A stretch of 12,318 nt of DNA from CAZNNH01 sp964574335 (GCA_964574335.1 CAZNNH010000187.1:1-12318); one strand, 5' to 3'; counted from the first letter of the stretch, positions 1-5,730 are shown. Numbers and translations: made by a program. The notes: a model not told the origin generated them from the letters alone.

Positions 1-99
1 TTCACCCACGTCCACCTCACCCTCGGCGCCCTGTTCCGGATCAGCGGCCAGGCCGGCCCCCGCGTCCTCTTCGCCTGGGGCTTCGGCTTGGGCCTCTAG
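1..99 (+). CDS. C-terminal end of an unidentified protein (5' truncated by window edge)
   Basis: Frame 1 is open from the first base to a TAG at 97-99 and gives 32 residues beginning FTHVHLTLGALFRISG and ending FAWGFGLGL. Alternating hydrophobic and polar residues with a short glycine-rich aromatic end would fit the last strands of an outer-membrane beta-barrel. That is inference only, because the terminal residue is Leu rather than the usual Phe or Trp. The gene body lies outside the window. Third codon positions are almost all G or C, as in the coding regions elsewhere in the window. Confidence 0.45.
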   Translation, partial: FTHVHLTLGALFRISGQAGPRVLFAWGFGLGL

Positions 100-177
100 C
101 GCCCGCGCCGCCCGCCGGCTCGGCCCCCGCCACACCTCCCGCCCCCCCCGGGCCAAGCCCGACTCCCTTGCCGAGCG

Positions 178-200
178 TACAATGACCGCAGGGAGTGAGG
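178..200 (+). promoter_or_regulatory. -10-like hexamer and Shine-Dalgarno for the first TA operon
   Basis: TACAAT at 178-183 is a good -10 candidate. It is followed 19 nt later by the ATG at 203, with a purine-rich ribosome site (GGGAGTGAGG, 191-200) just before it. No convincing -35 is visible. Such antitoxins commonly autoregulate, but no clear palindrome is seen here. The rest of 100-202 is C-rich and shows no gene. Confidence 0.35.
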
Positions 201-202
201 TC

Positions 203-391
203 ATGGCTACAGCCAAGCAGATCGCGCTCGAGGTGGTGGAGTCCCTGCCGGATGACTGCACGCTCGAGGAGGCCGCCCGACGCCTCTACCTGCGCCAGCT
301 CGTGGAGGAAGCGCGCGAGGACTTCCGCCAGGGGCGGGTCCTCACCCAGGAGGAGGTAGAGAGGGAAGCGGCCGAATGGATCGAGCCCTGA
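203..391 (+). CDS. Small antitoxin of a ParE/RelE-type toxin-antitoxin pair
   Basis: 62 residues, acidic and predicted helical (MATAKQIALEVVESLPDDCT at the N-terminus, AAEWIEP at the C-terminus). The ATG at 203 is preferred over an in-frame ATG at 182 because a strong ribosome site precedes it and because the copy at 6049-6237 starts at the same place and has the same length. The family is a small protein usually annotated as hypothetical or addiction-module protein and found directly before a ParE/RelE-fold toxin. It presumably binds and neutralises the toxin and represses the operon. Its stop lies inside the toxin gene: the overlap is 16 bp, so translation is probably coupled. No DNA-binding domain of a named family is evident. 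The antitoxin role is inferred from partner and layout. Confidence 0.72.
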   Translation: MATAKQIALEVVESLPDDCTLEEAARRLYLRQLVEEAREDFRQGRVLTQEEVEREAAEWIEP

Positions 392-699
392 GATGGGCAG
401 CGCGAGCCAGGGCTGACCTCCGCTCCTCGGCAGAGTACATCCGACGGGATTCCCCAGGCGCTGCCGCGGCCTTCCTCTCCGACGTCTTCTCCGCGGCCCG
501 GTCTCTGCCGTCGAATCCGCTGCGGGGCCGGGTCGTCCCGGAGATCTCCGACCCCGAGATCCGCGAGATCTTCGTGGGACGCTTCAGGCTGCTCTACGAG
601 GTTCACCCGGGCGAGATCTGGGTCCTCCGGATCGTCCACGGAAGTCGGGATCTCTTCCGCGCACTCGGCCGGAACAGAGAGGACGCAAGAGAGCAGTAG
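376..699 (+). CDS. Type II toxin, RelE/ParE superfamily
   Basis: 107 residues with the ParE/RelE plasmid-stabilisation layout. An N-terminal strand, LRWAARARADL (residues 5-15), leads into a helical hairpin with EYIRRDSP (20-27) and a second helix (29-44). Then come LRGRVVPE (49-56), EIREIFVGRFRLLYEV (61-76) and the last strand IWVLRIVHGSRD (81-92). Family members poison either gyrase (ParE) or ribosome-bound mRNA (RelE); the sequence alone does not say which. The ATG at 376 lies within the last 16 bp of the antitoxin gene and has GAGGGAAG upstream. All expected strands are present and no lesion is visible, so this copy looks functional, unlike the related toxin at 5754-6064. It converges with the hicA remnant 40 bp downstream. 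Confidence 0.85.
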   Translation: MDRALRWAARARADLRSSAEYIRRDSPGAAAAFLSDVFSAARSLPSNPLRGRVVPEISDPEIREIFVGRFRLLYEVHPGEIWVLRIVHGSRDLFRALGRNREDAREQ

Positions 700-739
700 G
701 CACCCTACCGTCCGCGCATCCCCGGGCCCACGGCTCGAC

Positions 740-949
740 CTACAGGTCCTCCGGCCTCAGCTCCGTCCGCTTGGCGATGCGAGCCAGCATCCGGGCCCTA
801 TCTCGTCCCCGTCGTGGAAGGCAAAGGACGTCCGGCCATCCTGGACGAGCGAGGGTTCTATGCGATCCAGTCTGTCGCTTGGTGAGCCAGCCGATACGTG
901 TCAGCGCCGCCAGCACCGACGACGCCCGCGTGCTGGGCGAGCGGCTCAC
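740..949 (-). CDS. hicA: HicA-family toxin with a scrambled centre (two compensating frameshifts)
   Basis: 69 residues from a GTG start. The N-terminal half, VLAALTRIGWLTKRQTGSHR (residues 12-31), and the end, ARMLARIAKRTELRPEDL, match the HicA/YcfA double-stranded-RNA-binding mRNA interferase, including the GSH active-site histidine. The centre, LCLPRRGRDR, does not match. Reading the same bases (about 792-827) in another frame gives FAFHDGDEIGP, which is what family members have there, as I recall them. Two small indels, one at each end, therefore shift this stretch out of frame and restore it. The product probably misfolds. The gene overlaps the upstream hicB remnant by GTGA (946-949), the usual coupled arrangement. 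It could be read as a divergent intact HicA, but the out-of-frame match argues against that. Confidence 0.72.
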   Translation of the reverse strand: MSRSPSTRASSVLAALTRIGWLTKRQTGSHRTLARPGWPDVLCLPRRGRDRARMLARIAKRTELRPEDL

Positions 950-1078
950 GCAGCCAGGAATGCGATATCGAGCAGCTCCGGGCCGGCCTCACCGTGCTCC
1001 AGCCGCTCCGCCACGACCCGAAGTGCGAGCGCCGCTTCGGCCGACTTCCTCTTCCTCGAGCTCGACCTTGAGCCGCAC
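946..1078 (-). pseudogene. hicB: hicB antitoxin remnant with internal deletion and frameshift
   Basis: A GTG at 1078 with GGAGG about 7 nt upstream starts VRLKVELEEEEVGR, which matches the first strand of HicB-type antitoxins that pair with this HicA class. The frame is then lost. From about 1035 a second frame reads EAALALRVVAERLEHGEAGP and ends DIAFLAA before a TGA at 946-948; this is the C-terminal helical part of the same family. The middle of the partial RNase-H-like fold, roughly 25-30 residues (a length recalled from the family, not computed), is missing, and the deletion changes frame. The C-terminal part overlaps hicA by 4 bp. No intact antitoxin can be made, consistent with the partner toxin also being damaged. 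Confidence 0.65.
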
Positions 1079-1100
1079 GCGGCGCCTCCAGCGTTAGCCC

Positions 1101-1106
1101 ATTCTA
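1101..1106 (-). promoter_or_regulatory. -10-like hexamer upstream of the hicB remnant
   Basis: On the minus strand TAGAAT lies 22 nt before the GTG of the hicB remnant, a suitable place for the -10 of a decayed hicBA promoter. No clear -35 is present. The neighbouring stretch 1107-1217 has no recognisable coding content on either strand. It sits where the acetyltransferase toxin of the upstream tacA gene would be expected. Confidence 0.3.
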
Positions 1107-1217
1107 CCGCGGCGGTGGCCCGGGCAGCCGATCGTTCCTCAGCCCTCCGCCGCTCCTCGTTGCCTGCAGCCTCGGCCTCGTCCTCCGGCCCCGCCCCGGT
1201 TGCCCGCGCGCCCGAAG

Positions 1218-1238
1218 CCGCATTGTGTCCCCGGGTTT
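1218..1238 (+). repeat. Solitary half-copy of the RAYT-flanking REP-like repeat
   Basis: ATTGTGTCCCCGGGTTT (1222-1238) is identical to 17 bp of the right arm of both hairpins that flank the transposase at 10027-10677. Extending left through 1218 gives 20 of 21 matching bases, with a single C for T change at 1221. There is no left arm here, so this is a half site and not a hairpin. Its last base is the first base beyond the coding part of the tacA stop codon, i.e. it shares one base with the TGA at 1238-1240. The site marks a boundary at which the expected downstream toxin gene is gone. Confidence 0.75.
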
Positions 1239-1519
1239 CATCCCTCCCACGGAGCCCGGGAAAGGAGCAGCCGCCGGAGCCGCGGGTTCTCGGCGGGAGC
1301 GGCATCGAGGGCCGCGGTGAACCGCCGAAAGGCCGGACCGTCGAGCACGAACGGCCGTCGGTCGAGGAGCACGGCGGTGGCCTCGCGACGGGCGGCCTCG
1401 AGCATGAGCTCCGAGCGGCTCTTGCCGAGCGCCTCAGCGGCGCGATCGATCAGATCCCGGCTCCTCGCGTCGGTGCGCAGGTGGATCGAAACCCGTTCCG
1501 GGGTGGCGGCTGCGGCCAT
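1238..1519 (-). CDS. DUF1778 (TacA-type) antitoxin, orphan
   Basis: 93 residues. A ribbon-helix-helix-like N-terminus (RVSIHLRTDARSRDLIDRAA, residues 9-28) is followed by ALGKSRSELMLEAARREA (30-47), LLDRRPFVLDGPAF (51-64) and a C-terminal tail ending RLLLSRAPWE, all typical of DUF1778. Known members bind and neutralise a GNAT-family toxin (TacT) that acetylates aminoacyl-tRNA, and they repress their own operon. The ATG at 1519 is chosen because AGGAGG lies 6 nt before it. The toxin normally begins at or just inside the antitoxin stop. Here the stop codon abuts a REP-like half repeat and no GNAT coding sequence follows, so the antitoxin is orphaned. It is divergent from the pseudogene starting at 1582. 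The family call is strong. Confidence 0.85.
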   Translation of the reverse strand: MAAAATPERVSIHLRTDARSRDLIDRAAEALGKSRSELMLEAARREATAVLLDRRPFVLDGPAFRRFTAALDAAPAENPRLRRLLLSRAPWEG

Positions 1520-1581
1520 CCGGTGCCTCCTGTCCACACGGTGACGATAGCGGGCGGCGCCCAAGAGGCTGAGTCGCCGGA

Positions 1582-2807
1582 ATGAACGCCTCCCGAAGCT
1601 CCACCTACCTGACCGGCCTGGTTCGCGAGCTGTGCAAGCTCCCGAGCGAGACCGAATGGGTAGAGTTCAAGGTCAACGAGGCCGAGCCTCGGGAGATCGG
1701 CCAGTACATCTCGGCCCTGTCCAACGCGGCGGCGCTCAGCGGAAAGTCCTTCTCAACCCTCGGATCCAGTTCACCTTCCACGAAGCCGAAGAGCACGGCC
1801 AGCGGCTCGTCGTGCTGGAGATCGCTCGTGCCTCACGGCAGCCCGTGCAGTTCGAGGGCGTGGAGTTCGTCCGTATCGGATCCTACAAGAAGAAGCTGAA
1901 GGACTTTCCGGAAAAGGGAACGGGACCTCTAGAGGATCTTCGACGAGACGCCGTTCGAGGAGCACCTGGCAGCGGAGGATCTGTCAGCCGACGAGGCGCT
2001 GGCGCTTCTCGACTACCCAGCGTACTTCGACTTGCTGGGACTGCCACTGCCGGAGAACCTCCCAGGGATTCTCGGTCCTCTGGCCGGCGACGAGATGATC
2101 GGCCGGACCCCCGCTGGGCGTTTCACCGTCACCAACCTCGGCGCGCTGCTGTTTGCCCGGAAGCTCGCCGACTTTCGGTCGCTCAGGCGCAAGGTCGTGC
2201 GAGTGATCGTCTGCCGAGGCGAGAGCCGTGTCGACACATCAACTCGCTGCTGCCGTCGAACGAGGTCGTCCGGAGGGCCCTCCGCCAGACCGTCCCCATG
2301 TACCCGGAGATCGCCGTGCGAGAGCTGGTCGCCAACGCGCTCATTCACCAGGATCTGTCCCTCACGGGCAATGGACCGATGGTCGAGGTCTTCGGGGACC
2401 GGATGGAGATCACCAACCCGGGCCTCCCTCTCGTCCAAGTGGATCGCTTCCTTGACACCCCGCCGCGCTCGAGGAACGAGACCCTGGCCTCGTTCATGCG
2501 GCGGATCGGCGTCTGCGAGGAGCGTGGCAGCGGCGTGGACAAGGTTGTCTTCCAGACCGAGCTCTTCCAACTGCCCGCCCCGATCTTCGAGGCCACTGGC
2601 GAGTCGACACGCGTGGTCCTCTTCGCCCACCGGCCGCTCAGCCAGATGGAGAAGTCCGATCGGGTCCGCGCGTGCCACCTGCACGCAGCCAGGAACAGCT
2701 CGACAGCCTCCCGGCTGATCAAGGAAGCGCTCGAAGCGAAGCAGATCCGGCCACATGACGAGCTCGCTTCCCGCAAGCTGATGAAGTACGTACCCTGGTG
2801 GGCCTGA
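1582..2807 (+). pseudogene. AlbA_2/HATPase (RecG C-terminal-like) protein, multiply disrupted
   Basis: Three frames together encode an ATP-binding protein with an AlbA_2 (Schlafen-like) N-terminal domain and a HATPase_c_4 domain. Frame 1 from 1582 gives VRELCKLPSETEWVEFKV and ISALSNAAALSGK. About 1745 it jumps to frame 3 (LLNPRIQFTFHEAEEHGQRL, FVRIGSYKKKLKDFPEK). At about 1918 an extra G returns it to frame 1, where an in-frame TAG at 1929-1931 replaces the expected Trp codon before RIFDETPFEEHLAAEDLSAD. Frame 1 continues through RTPAGRFTVTNLGALLFAR to about 2235. It then returns to frame 3 for INSLLPSNEV, IAVRELVANALIHQDLS, EERGSGVDKV and the end KLMKYVPWWA. Stretches usually present in the family are missing at about 1745, 2235 and 2693. 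The protein cannot be made. The family's function is not established; members are often called transcriptional regulators or ATP-binding proteins. Confidence 0.85.
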
Positions 2808-2896
2808 GACGGGCCACCGCCCGTCTCCCGGCTTTCGCCCCGGTGACGCCACCCTCCCCCGGCCCGGTCGCCCGTCCCCCCGTCCCCCCCGGCTGC

Positions 2897-2926
2897 TTGC
2901 GTCACTGTACCCCTGAGAGGTACAGT
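2897..2926 (+). promoter_or_regulatory. Candidate promoter of the MNT-HEPN operon
   Basis: TTGCGT (2897-2902) and TACAGT (2921-2926) are spaced by 18 bp. Transcription from this pair would begin about 2933-2937, at or a few bases before the ATG at 2937, giving a leaderless or near-leaderless mRNA. No Shine-Dalgarno precedes the ATG, which fits. The first palindrome (2905-2925) fills the spacer and most of the -10. Confidence 0.5.
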
Positions 2927-2946
2927 TGTACCCGAAATGGGTACAG
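2905..2946. promoter_or_regulatory. Tandem operator palindromes over promoter and start codon
   Basis: Two 21-bp palindromes lie side by side. The first has arms CTGTACC...GGTACAG (2905-2911 and 2919-2925). The second has arms TGTACCC...GGGTACA (2927-2933 and 2939-2945) and contains the ATG start. Their centres (2915 and 2936) are 21 bp apart, two helical turns, so two dimers would bind the same face of the DNA. The encoded protein begins with a winged helix, which makes autorepression the natural reading. Confidence 0.7.
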
Positions 2947-3560
2947 GGTCACCAGCCGACCTCGCCGCCGCGCTCCTTCCGCCGTCGCGGCAGGCGATCC
3001 TCGGGCTCCTGTTCTCACACCCCGACGAGGCTTTCTACCTGCGCCAGATCGTGGATCTGGCGGGCCTGGCCGTCGGACAGACGCAGCGCGAGCTGAAGCG
3101 GCTGACGGCCAGCGGCATCATCGGGCGCTCGGAGCAAGGCCGACACGTCTACTTCAAGGCGAACGCGAGCTGCCCGATCTACGAGGAGCTGCGAGGGATC
3201 GTGGTCAAGACCACGGGAGCGGCAGTCAGCATCCGAGCCGCCCTGGAGCCCCTCGCCGATCGCATCCGGTTGGCTTTTGTCTTCGGCTCCGTGGCCCGCG
3301 GCGACCAGACTCGTGCCAGCGACATAGACGTGATGGTCATCGGCGACGCCTCCTTCCCCGAGTTGGCCACCGCCGTGCGCGGTGCGGAGCGGTCCCTCCG
3401 TCGGGAGATCAACCTCTCCGTTTACCCTGCCCGCGAGCTTGTGACCAAGCTCCGGCAGGGCCACTCGTTTGTCGCCCAGGTGATCGAAGGCAAGAAGGTC
3501 TTTCTAGTGGGCAACCAGCATGAGCTTGACGCTCTACTTGCGGAACCGGTGGGTTCGTAG
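2937..3560 (+). CDS. Winged-helix MNT nucleotidyltransferase (antitoxin of a HEPN-MNT pair)
   Basis: 207 residues in two domains. Residues about 12-75 form a winged helix (LPPSRQAILGLLFSHPDEAF, YLRQIVDLAGLAVGQTQREL, GRHVYFKAN). Residues about 108-195 form a minimal nucleotidyltransferase with VFGSVARGDQTRASDIDVMV: the GS pair at 117-118 and Asp129/Asp131 are the metal-binding signature. The third carboxylate may be Glu157 in RREINLSVY, but this is uncertain. In studied MntA-HepT pairs the MNT protein silences the HEPN RNase by adding AMP to it. The extra winged helix here suggests the antitoxin also senses and represses its own promoter. The ATG lies inside the second operator palindrome. The gene overlaps the HEPN gene by 41 bp. 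The sequence looks intact, and the nucleotidyltransferase signature is unambiguous. Confidence 0.88.
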   Translation: MGTGSPADLAAALLPPSRQAILGLLFSHPDEAFYLRQIVDLAGLAVGQTQRELKRLTASGIIGRSEQGRHVYFKANASCPIYEELRGIVVKTTGAAVSIRAALEPLADRIRLAFVFGSVARGDQTRASDIDVMVIGDASFPELATAVRGAERSLRREINLSVYPARELVTKLRQGHSFVAQVIEGKKVFLVGNQHELDALLAEPVGS

Positions 3561-3960
3561 ACACCGTTCGTCCCGCGACGAGATCACCAGGCTCCTGGCG
3601 ATCGCCGACCGCGACGTCGAACAGAGCCAGACGGCCGGCCTGGGCCCCGAATGGCGATTCGACATTGCCTACAACGCGGTCCTGCAGCTCGCGACTGCGG
3701 CCCTGGCAGCGGCCGGCTATCAGGCCGAACGCCAGAACAAGCACAAACGCACGCTCGAGTGCCTCGAGTTCGCCGCGGGCATCGACCCAGACACCGTATC
3801 GTTCCTCGATCGGTGCCGACGGAAGCGTCACGCGGCCGTCTACGATCAGATCGGCGCGATCTCCGACCACGAAGCAGCCGAGATGCTCGCCGCGGCCACG
3901 AAGCTGCGCGCGAAGGTCACCGCTTGGCTCCGCAGCGAGCACCCCGAGCTCCTCGACTGA
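3520..3960 (+). CDS. HEPN-domain protein (probable RNase toxin of the MNT pair)
   Basis: 146 residues, all-helical in appearance. WRFDIAYNAVLQLATAALAA (residues 45-64) is the hydrophobic first part of HEPN four-helix bundles. The conserved motif of the family, R-x(4-6)-H, is present in DRCRRKRHAAVYDQ as Arg98 to His104, with Tyr108 nearby in the position where related toxins carry the tyrosine that can be AMPylated. Many relatives I recall have Asn instead of His here, so the active-site His is worth noting. The ATG at 3520 lies 41 bp inside the upstream MNT gene. The N-terminal SLTLYLRNRWVRRHRSSRDE fits family starts, so the overlap is probably real. Translation is likely coupled. The toxin role is inferred from family and pairing. 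Confidence 0.82.
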   Translation: MSLTLYLRNRWVRRHRSSRDEITRLLAIADRDVEQSQTAGLGPEWRFDIAYNAVLQLATAALAAAGYQAERQNKHKRTLECLEFAAGIDPDTVSFLDRCRRKRHAAVYDQIGAISDHEAAEMLAAATKLRAKVTAWLRSEHPELLD

Positions 3961-4014
3961 GCGAGACCATCCGCCTGCGCCTCAGCACACCGCCGTGAAG
4001 CCATCGGCCCGCCC

Positions 4015-4293
4015 CTACCCGAGGCACCCGCGCAGCGACGACACCGCCAGCCCGACGATCGCCACCGCCACCAGGACCCCCAGCCAGGTGTCCCGCCAGG
4101 CGGGCTCGCCGTTCCCGTAGGCGAACCGCGCCCGCTCCGACTTCTCGGTCCCGCACGAGCACGCCCACTGCTCGCGCGCCACCAGCCGCCCACACTCCGG
4201 GCAGCGCCAATACGCCCGTCGCTGCTTCTTCCGCCGCCGCGTCCCCGGCGACGCCGCCCCGGTGGCCTCTTCTCCTGCGGCTAGATCGACCAT
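4015..4293 (-). CDS. Small zinc-ribbon membrane protein
   Basis: 92 residues from the ATG at 4293. A basic stretch (RRRKKQRRAYWR, residues 19-30) precedes a probable zinc ribbon, CPEC at 31-34 and CSC at 45-47. A short linker follows, then one membrane segment, TWLGVLVAVAIVGLAVS (69-85), and a five-base-pair-codon tail LRGCLG. The topology would place the zinc ribbon in the cytoplasm if the basic stretch stays inside. The function is unknown; single-pass zinc-ribbon proteins like this are usually annotated hypothetical. An earlier in-frame ATG at 4362 would overlap the upstream small gene heavily, so the later start, with a 13-bp overlap, is preferred. The upstream ribosome site is weak. It converges with the HEPN gene; 3961-4014 shows no clear terminator. 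Confidence 0.65.
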   Translation of the reverse strand: MVDLAAGEEATGAASPGTRRRKKQRRAYWRCPECGRLVAREQWACSCGTEKSERARFAYGNGEPAWRDTWLGVLVAVAIVGLAVSSLRGCLG

Positions 4294-4475
4294 CCCGGCT
4301 CGCGCAGGCGCAGCCGCCGCGCCGGCTGACTCGTCCCCTCGAGCCCCGGCTCGGCCAGGCACTTCGGCAACGCCTCGGTCACCGCCTCGGCCAGGAGCTG
4401 GGTGTCGAAGCAGATCGGCTGCTCAGCGCTCGGCCAGCTCAGCACCAGCTCGCCGATCGAGCCCAGCCCGTGCAA
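4281..4475 (-). CDS. Small hypothetical protein upstream of the zinc-ribbon gene
   Basis: 64 codons from a TTG at 4475, with nearly every third position G or C, as expected for a real gene here. The product reads GELVLSWPSAEQPICFDTQL (residues 8-27), AEAVTEALPKC, and ends RLRLREPGWSI. I do not recognise the family. No membrane segment or signal peptide is visible. The start is uncertain: the TTG lies only 1 nt after a -10-like TATACT, so translation probably begins further in, for example at the GTG at 4445. Otherwise the gene is the 3' remnant of a longer one. It overlaps the zinc-ribbon gene by 13 bp and may be co-expressed with it. Confidence 0.45.
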   Translation of the reverse strand: MHGLGSIGELVLSWPSAEQPICFDTQLLAEAVTEALPKCLAEPGLEGTSQPARRLRLREPGWSI

Positions 4476-4476
4476 G

Positions 4477-4506
4477 AGTATACGACCTGCCGCAAGTGGG
4501 CGTCAC
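4477..4506 (-). promoter_or_regulatory. Candidate promoter for the minus-strand small genes
   Basis: On the minus strand GTGACG (4506-4501) and TATACT (4482-4477) are separated by 18 bp. TATACT is one mismatch from the -10 consensus and stands out in this GC-rich sequence. Transcription would run into the gene ending at 4281. The region between here and wecB (4507-4604) shows no gene. Confidence 0.45.
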
Positions 4507-4604
4507 TCGCCCGGGGGTGAGAGCCCCTTCCGGGGTTCCGCTTCGAAGGGACACTCAGGGTGACGTTCTTGGCCGACGGTCATGTCCCCAGAAACCCGGC
4601 GCGG

Positions 4605-4610
4605 TACACT
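4605..4610 (+). promoter_or_regulatory. -10-like hexamer directly before wecB
   Basis: TACACT ends 7 nt before the GTG at 4618, with no Shine-Dalgarno between. If used, the transcript would start at or next to the start codon (leaderless). The same spacing is seen before the lipoprotein (9441) and the transposase (10018). No clear -35 is present. Confidence 0.4.
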
Positions 4611-4617
4611 GGCCCGC

Positions 4618-5730
4618 GTGAAGACGATCGATCTGGTGGCGGGGGCGCGGCCGAACTTCGTGAAGCTGGCGCCGGTCTTTCGGGCGGTGCGGGCGGACGG
4701 GCGGGTGCGGGCGCGGATCGTCCACACCGGCCAGCACTACGACGCCAGCATGGACGCGGTGTTCTTCTCCGAGCTGGGCATCTCCTCCCCCGATGTCCAC
4801 CTGGAGGTGGGGTCCGGGTCGCACGGGGCCCAGACGGCGCGGATCCTGGAGCGCTACGAGGCGCACCTGCTGGGGGGCGCGCCGGCGGCCACGGTGGTGT
4901 TCGGGGACGTGAACTCCACGGTGGCGTGCGCGCTGGCGGCGACCAAGCTGGGGGTGCGGGTGGCCCACGTGGAGGCGGGGCTGCGCAGCTTCGACCGCAG
5001 CATGCCGGAGGAGATCAACCGGCTGCTCACCGACGCGATGGCGGACCTGCTGCTGGTGTCGGAGCCGAGCGGGGTCACGAACCTGCGGCGGGAGGGGGTG
5101 GCGGAGGAGAAGATCCGGCTGGTGGGCAACGTGATGGTGGACTCGCTGATGGCCGAGCTGCCCAAGGCGCGGGCGGAGGGGGCGCCGGCGGCGTTTGGGG
5201 TGGAGCCGGGCGGGTATGGGCTGGTGACGCTGCACCGGCCGTCCAACGTGGACGAGGCGGGGACACTGCGGCGGCTGCTCGAGCTGCTGGGCGAGCTGGG
5301 GCGGCGGCTGCCCCTGGTCTTCCCCATGCACCCGCGGACCCGGAGGAGCGTGGAGCGGCACGGGCTGGTGGCGATGCTGGAGGGCGGGGGCGGGCTGCGG
5401 TGTCTGGATCCCCTGCCCTACCGGGCCAACCTGGGGCTGATGGCGGAGGCGCGGGTGGTGCTGACGGACTCGGGGGGGATGCAGGAGGAGACGTCGGTGC
5501 TGGGGGTGCCCTGCCTGACGCTGCGCGAGAACACGGAGCGGCCGGTGACGGTGGAGGTGGGGACCAGCCGGCTGGTCGGGAACGACCCGGCGCGGATCCG
5601 GGAGGGGTTCGAGGACGTGCTGGCCGGGCGGTGGCGGGCGGGCCAGGCGATCCCGCTGTGGGACGGGCAGGCGGGGCCGCGGGTGGCGTCTGAGTTGGCG
5701 GGGTGGGTCGGGGGGGGATCCTCAGGATGA
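4618..5730 (+). CDS. wecB: UDP-N-acetylglucosamine 2-epimerase (non-hydrolysing)
   Basis: 370 residues, the usual WecB length, with a GT-B fold. It interconverts UDP-GlcNAc and UDP-ManNAc in the cytoplasm and so feeds ManNAc-type sugars into surface polysaccharide. Visible motifs: GARPNFVKLAPV (9-20), TGQHYD (37-42), VFGDVNST (94-101), HVEAGLRS (117-124), MPEEINR (129-135), LVTLHRPSNVD (202-212), FPMHPR (235-240) and VLTDSGGMQEE (281-291). Asp97, Glu119, Glu131 and His206 correspond to the catalytic and substrate residues of the E. coli enzyme. The GTG at 4618 is chosen because the conserved strand VKTIDLVAGARPN begins there. An ATG at 4582 would add 12 poorly conserved residues and lie before the -10-like TACACT. 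The gene stands alone, with no sugar-dehydrogenase partner in the window. Confidence 0.93.
   Translation: MKTIDLVAGARPNFVKLAPVFRAVRADGRVRARIVHTGQHYDASMDAVFFSELGISSPDVHLEVGSGSHGAQTARILERYEAHLLGGAPAATVVFGDVNSTVACALAATKLGVRVAHVEAGLRSFDRSMPEEINRLLTDAMADLLLVSEPSGVTNLRREGVAEEKIRLVGNVMVDSLMAELPKARAEGAPAAFGVEPGGYGLVTLHRPSNVDEAGTLRRLLELLGELGRRLPLVFPMHPRTRRSVERHGLVAMLEGGGGLRCLDPLPYRANLGLMAEARVVLTDSGGMQEETSVLGVPCLTLRENTERPVTVEVGTSRLVGNDPARIREGFEDVLAGRWRAGQAIPLWDGQAGPRVASELAGWVGGGSSG

Noticed and set aside
1107..1217. Remnant of a GNAT toxin between the REP half site and hicB
   Set aside because: I read the minus-strand frames here and found no acetyl-CoA-binding motif or other GNAT sequence.
860..1585. 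Long plus-strand open frame (241 codons) over 860-1585
   Set aside because: It is antisense to hicA, hicB and tacA. Its product is low-complexity Ser/Arg/Ala text, typical of the complement of GC-rich genes.
4560..5693. 377-codon Gly-rich open frame overlapping wecB
   Set aside because: It is a shifted frame of wecB made of Gly, Ala and Arg; the wecB frame carries all the catalytic motifs.
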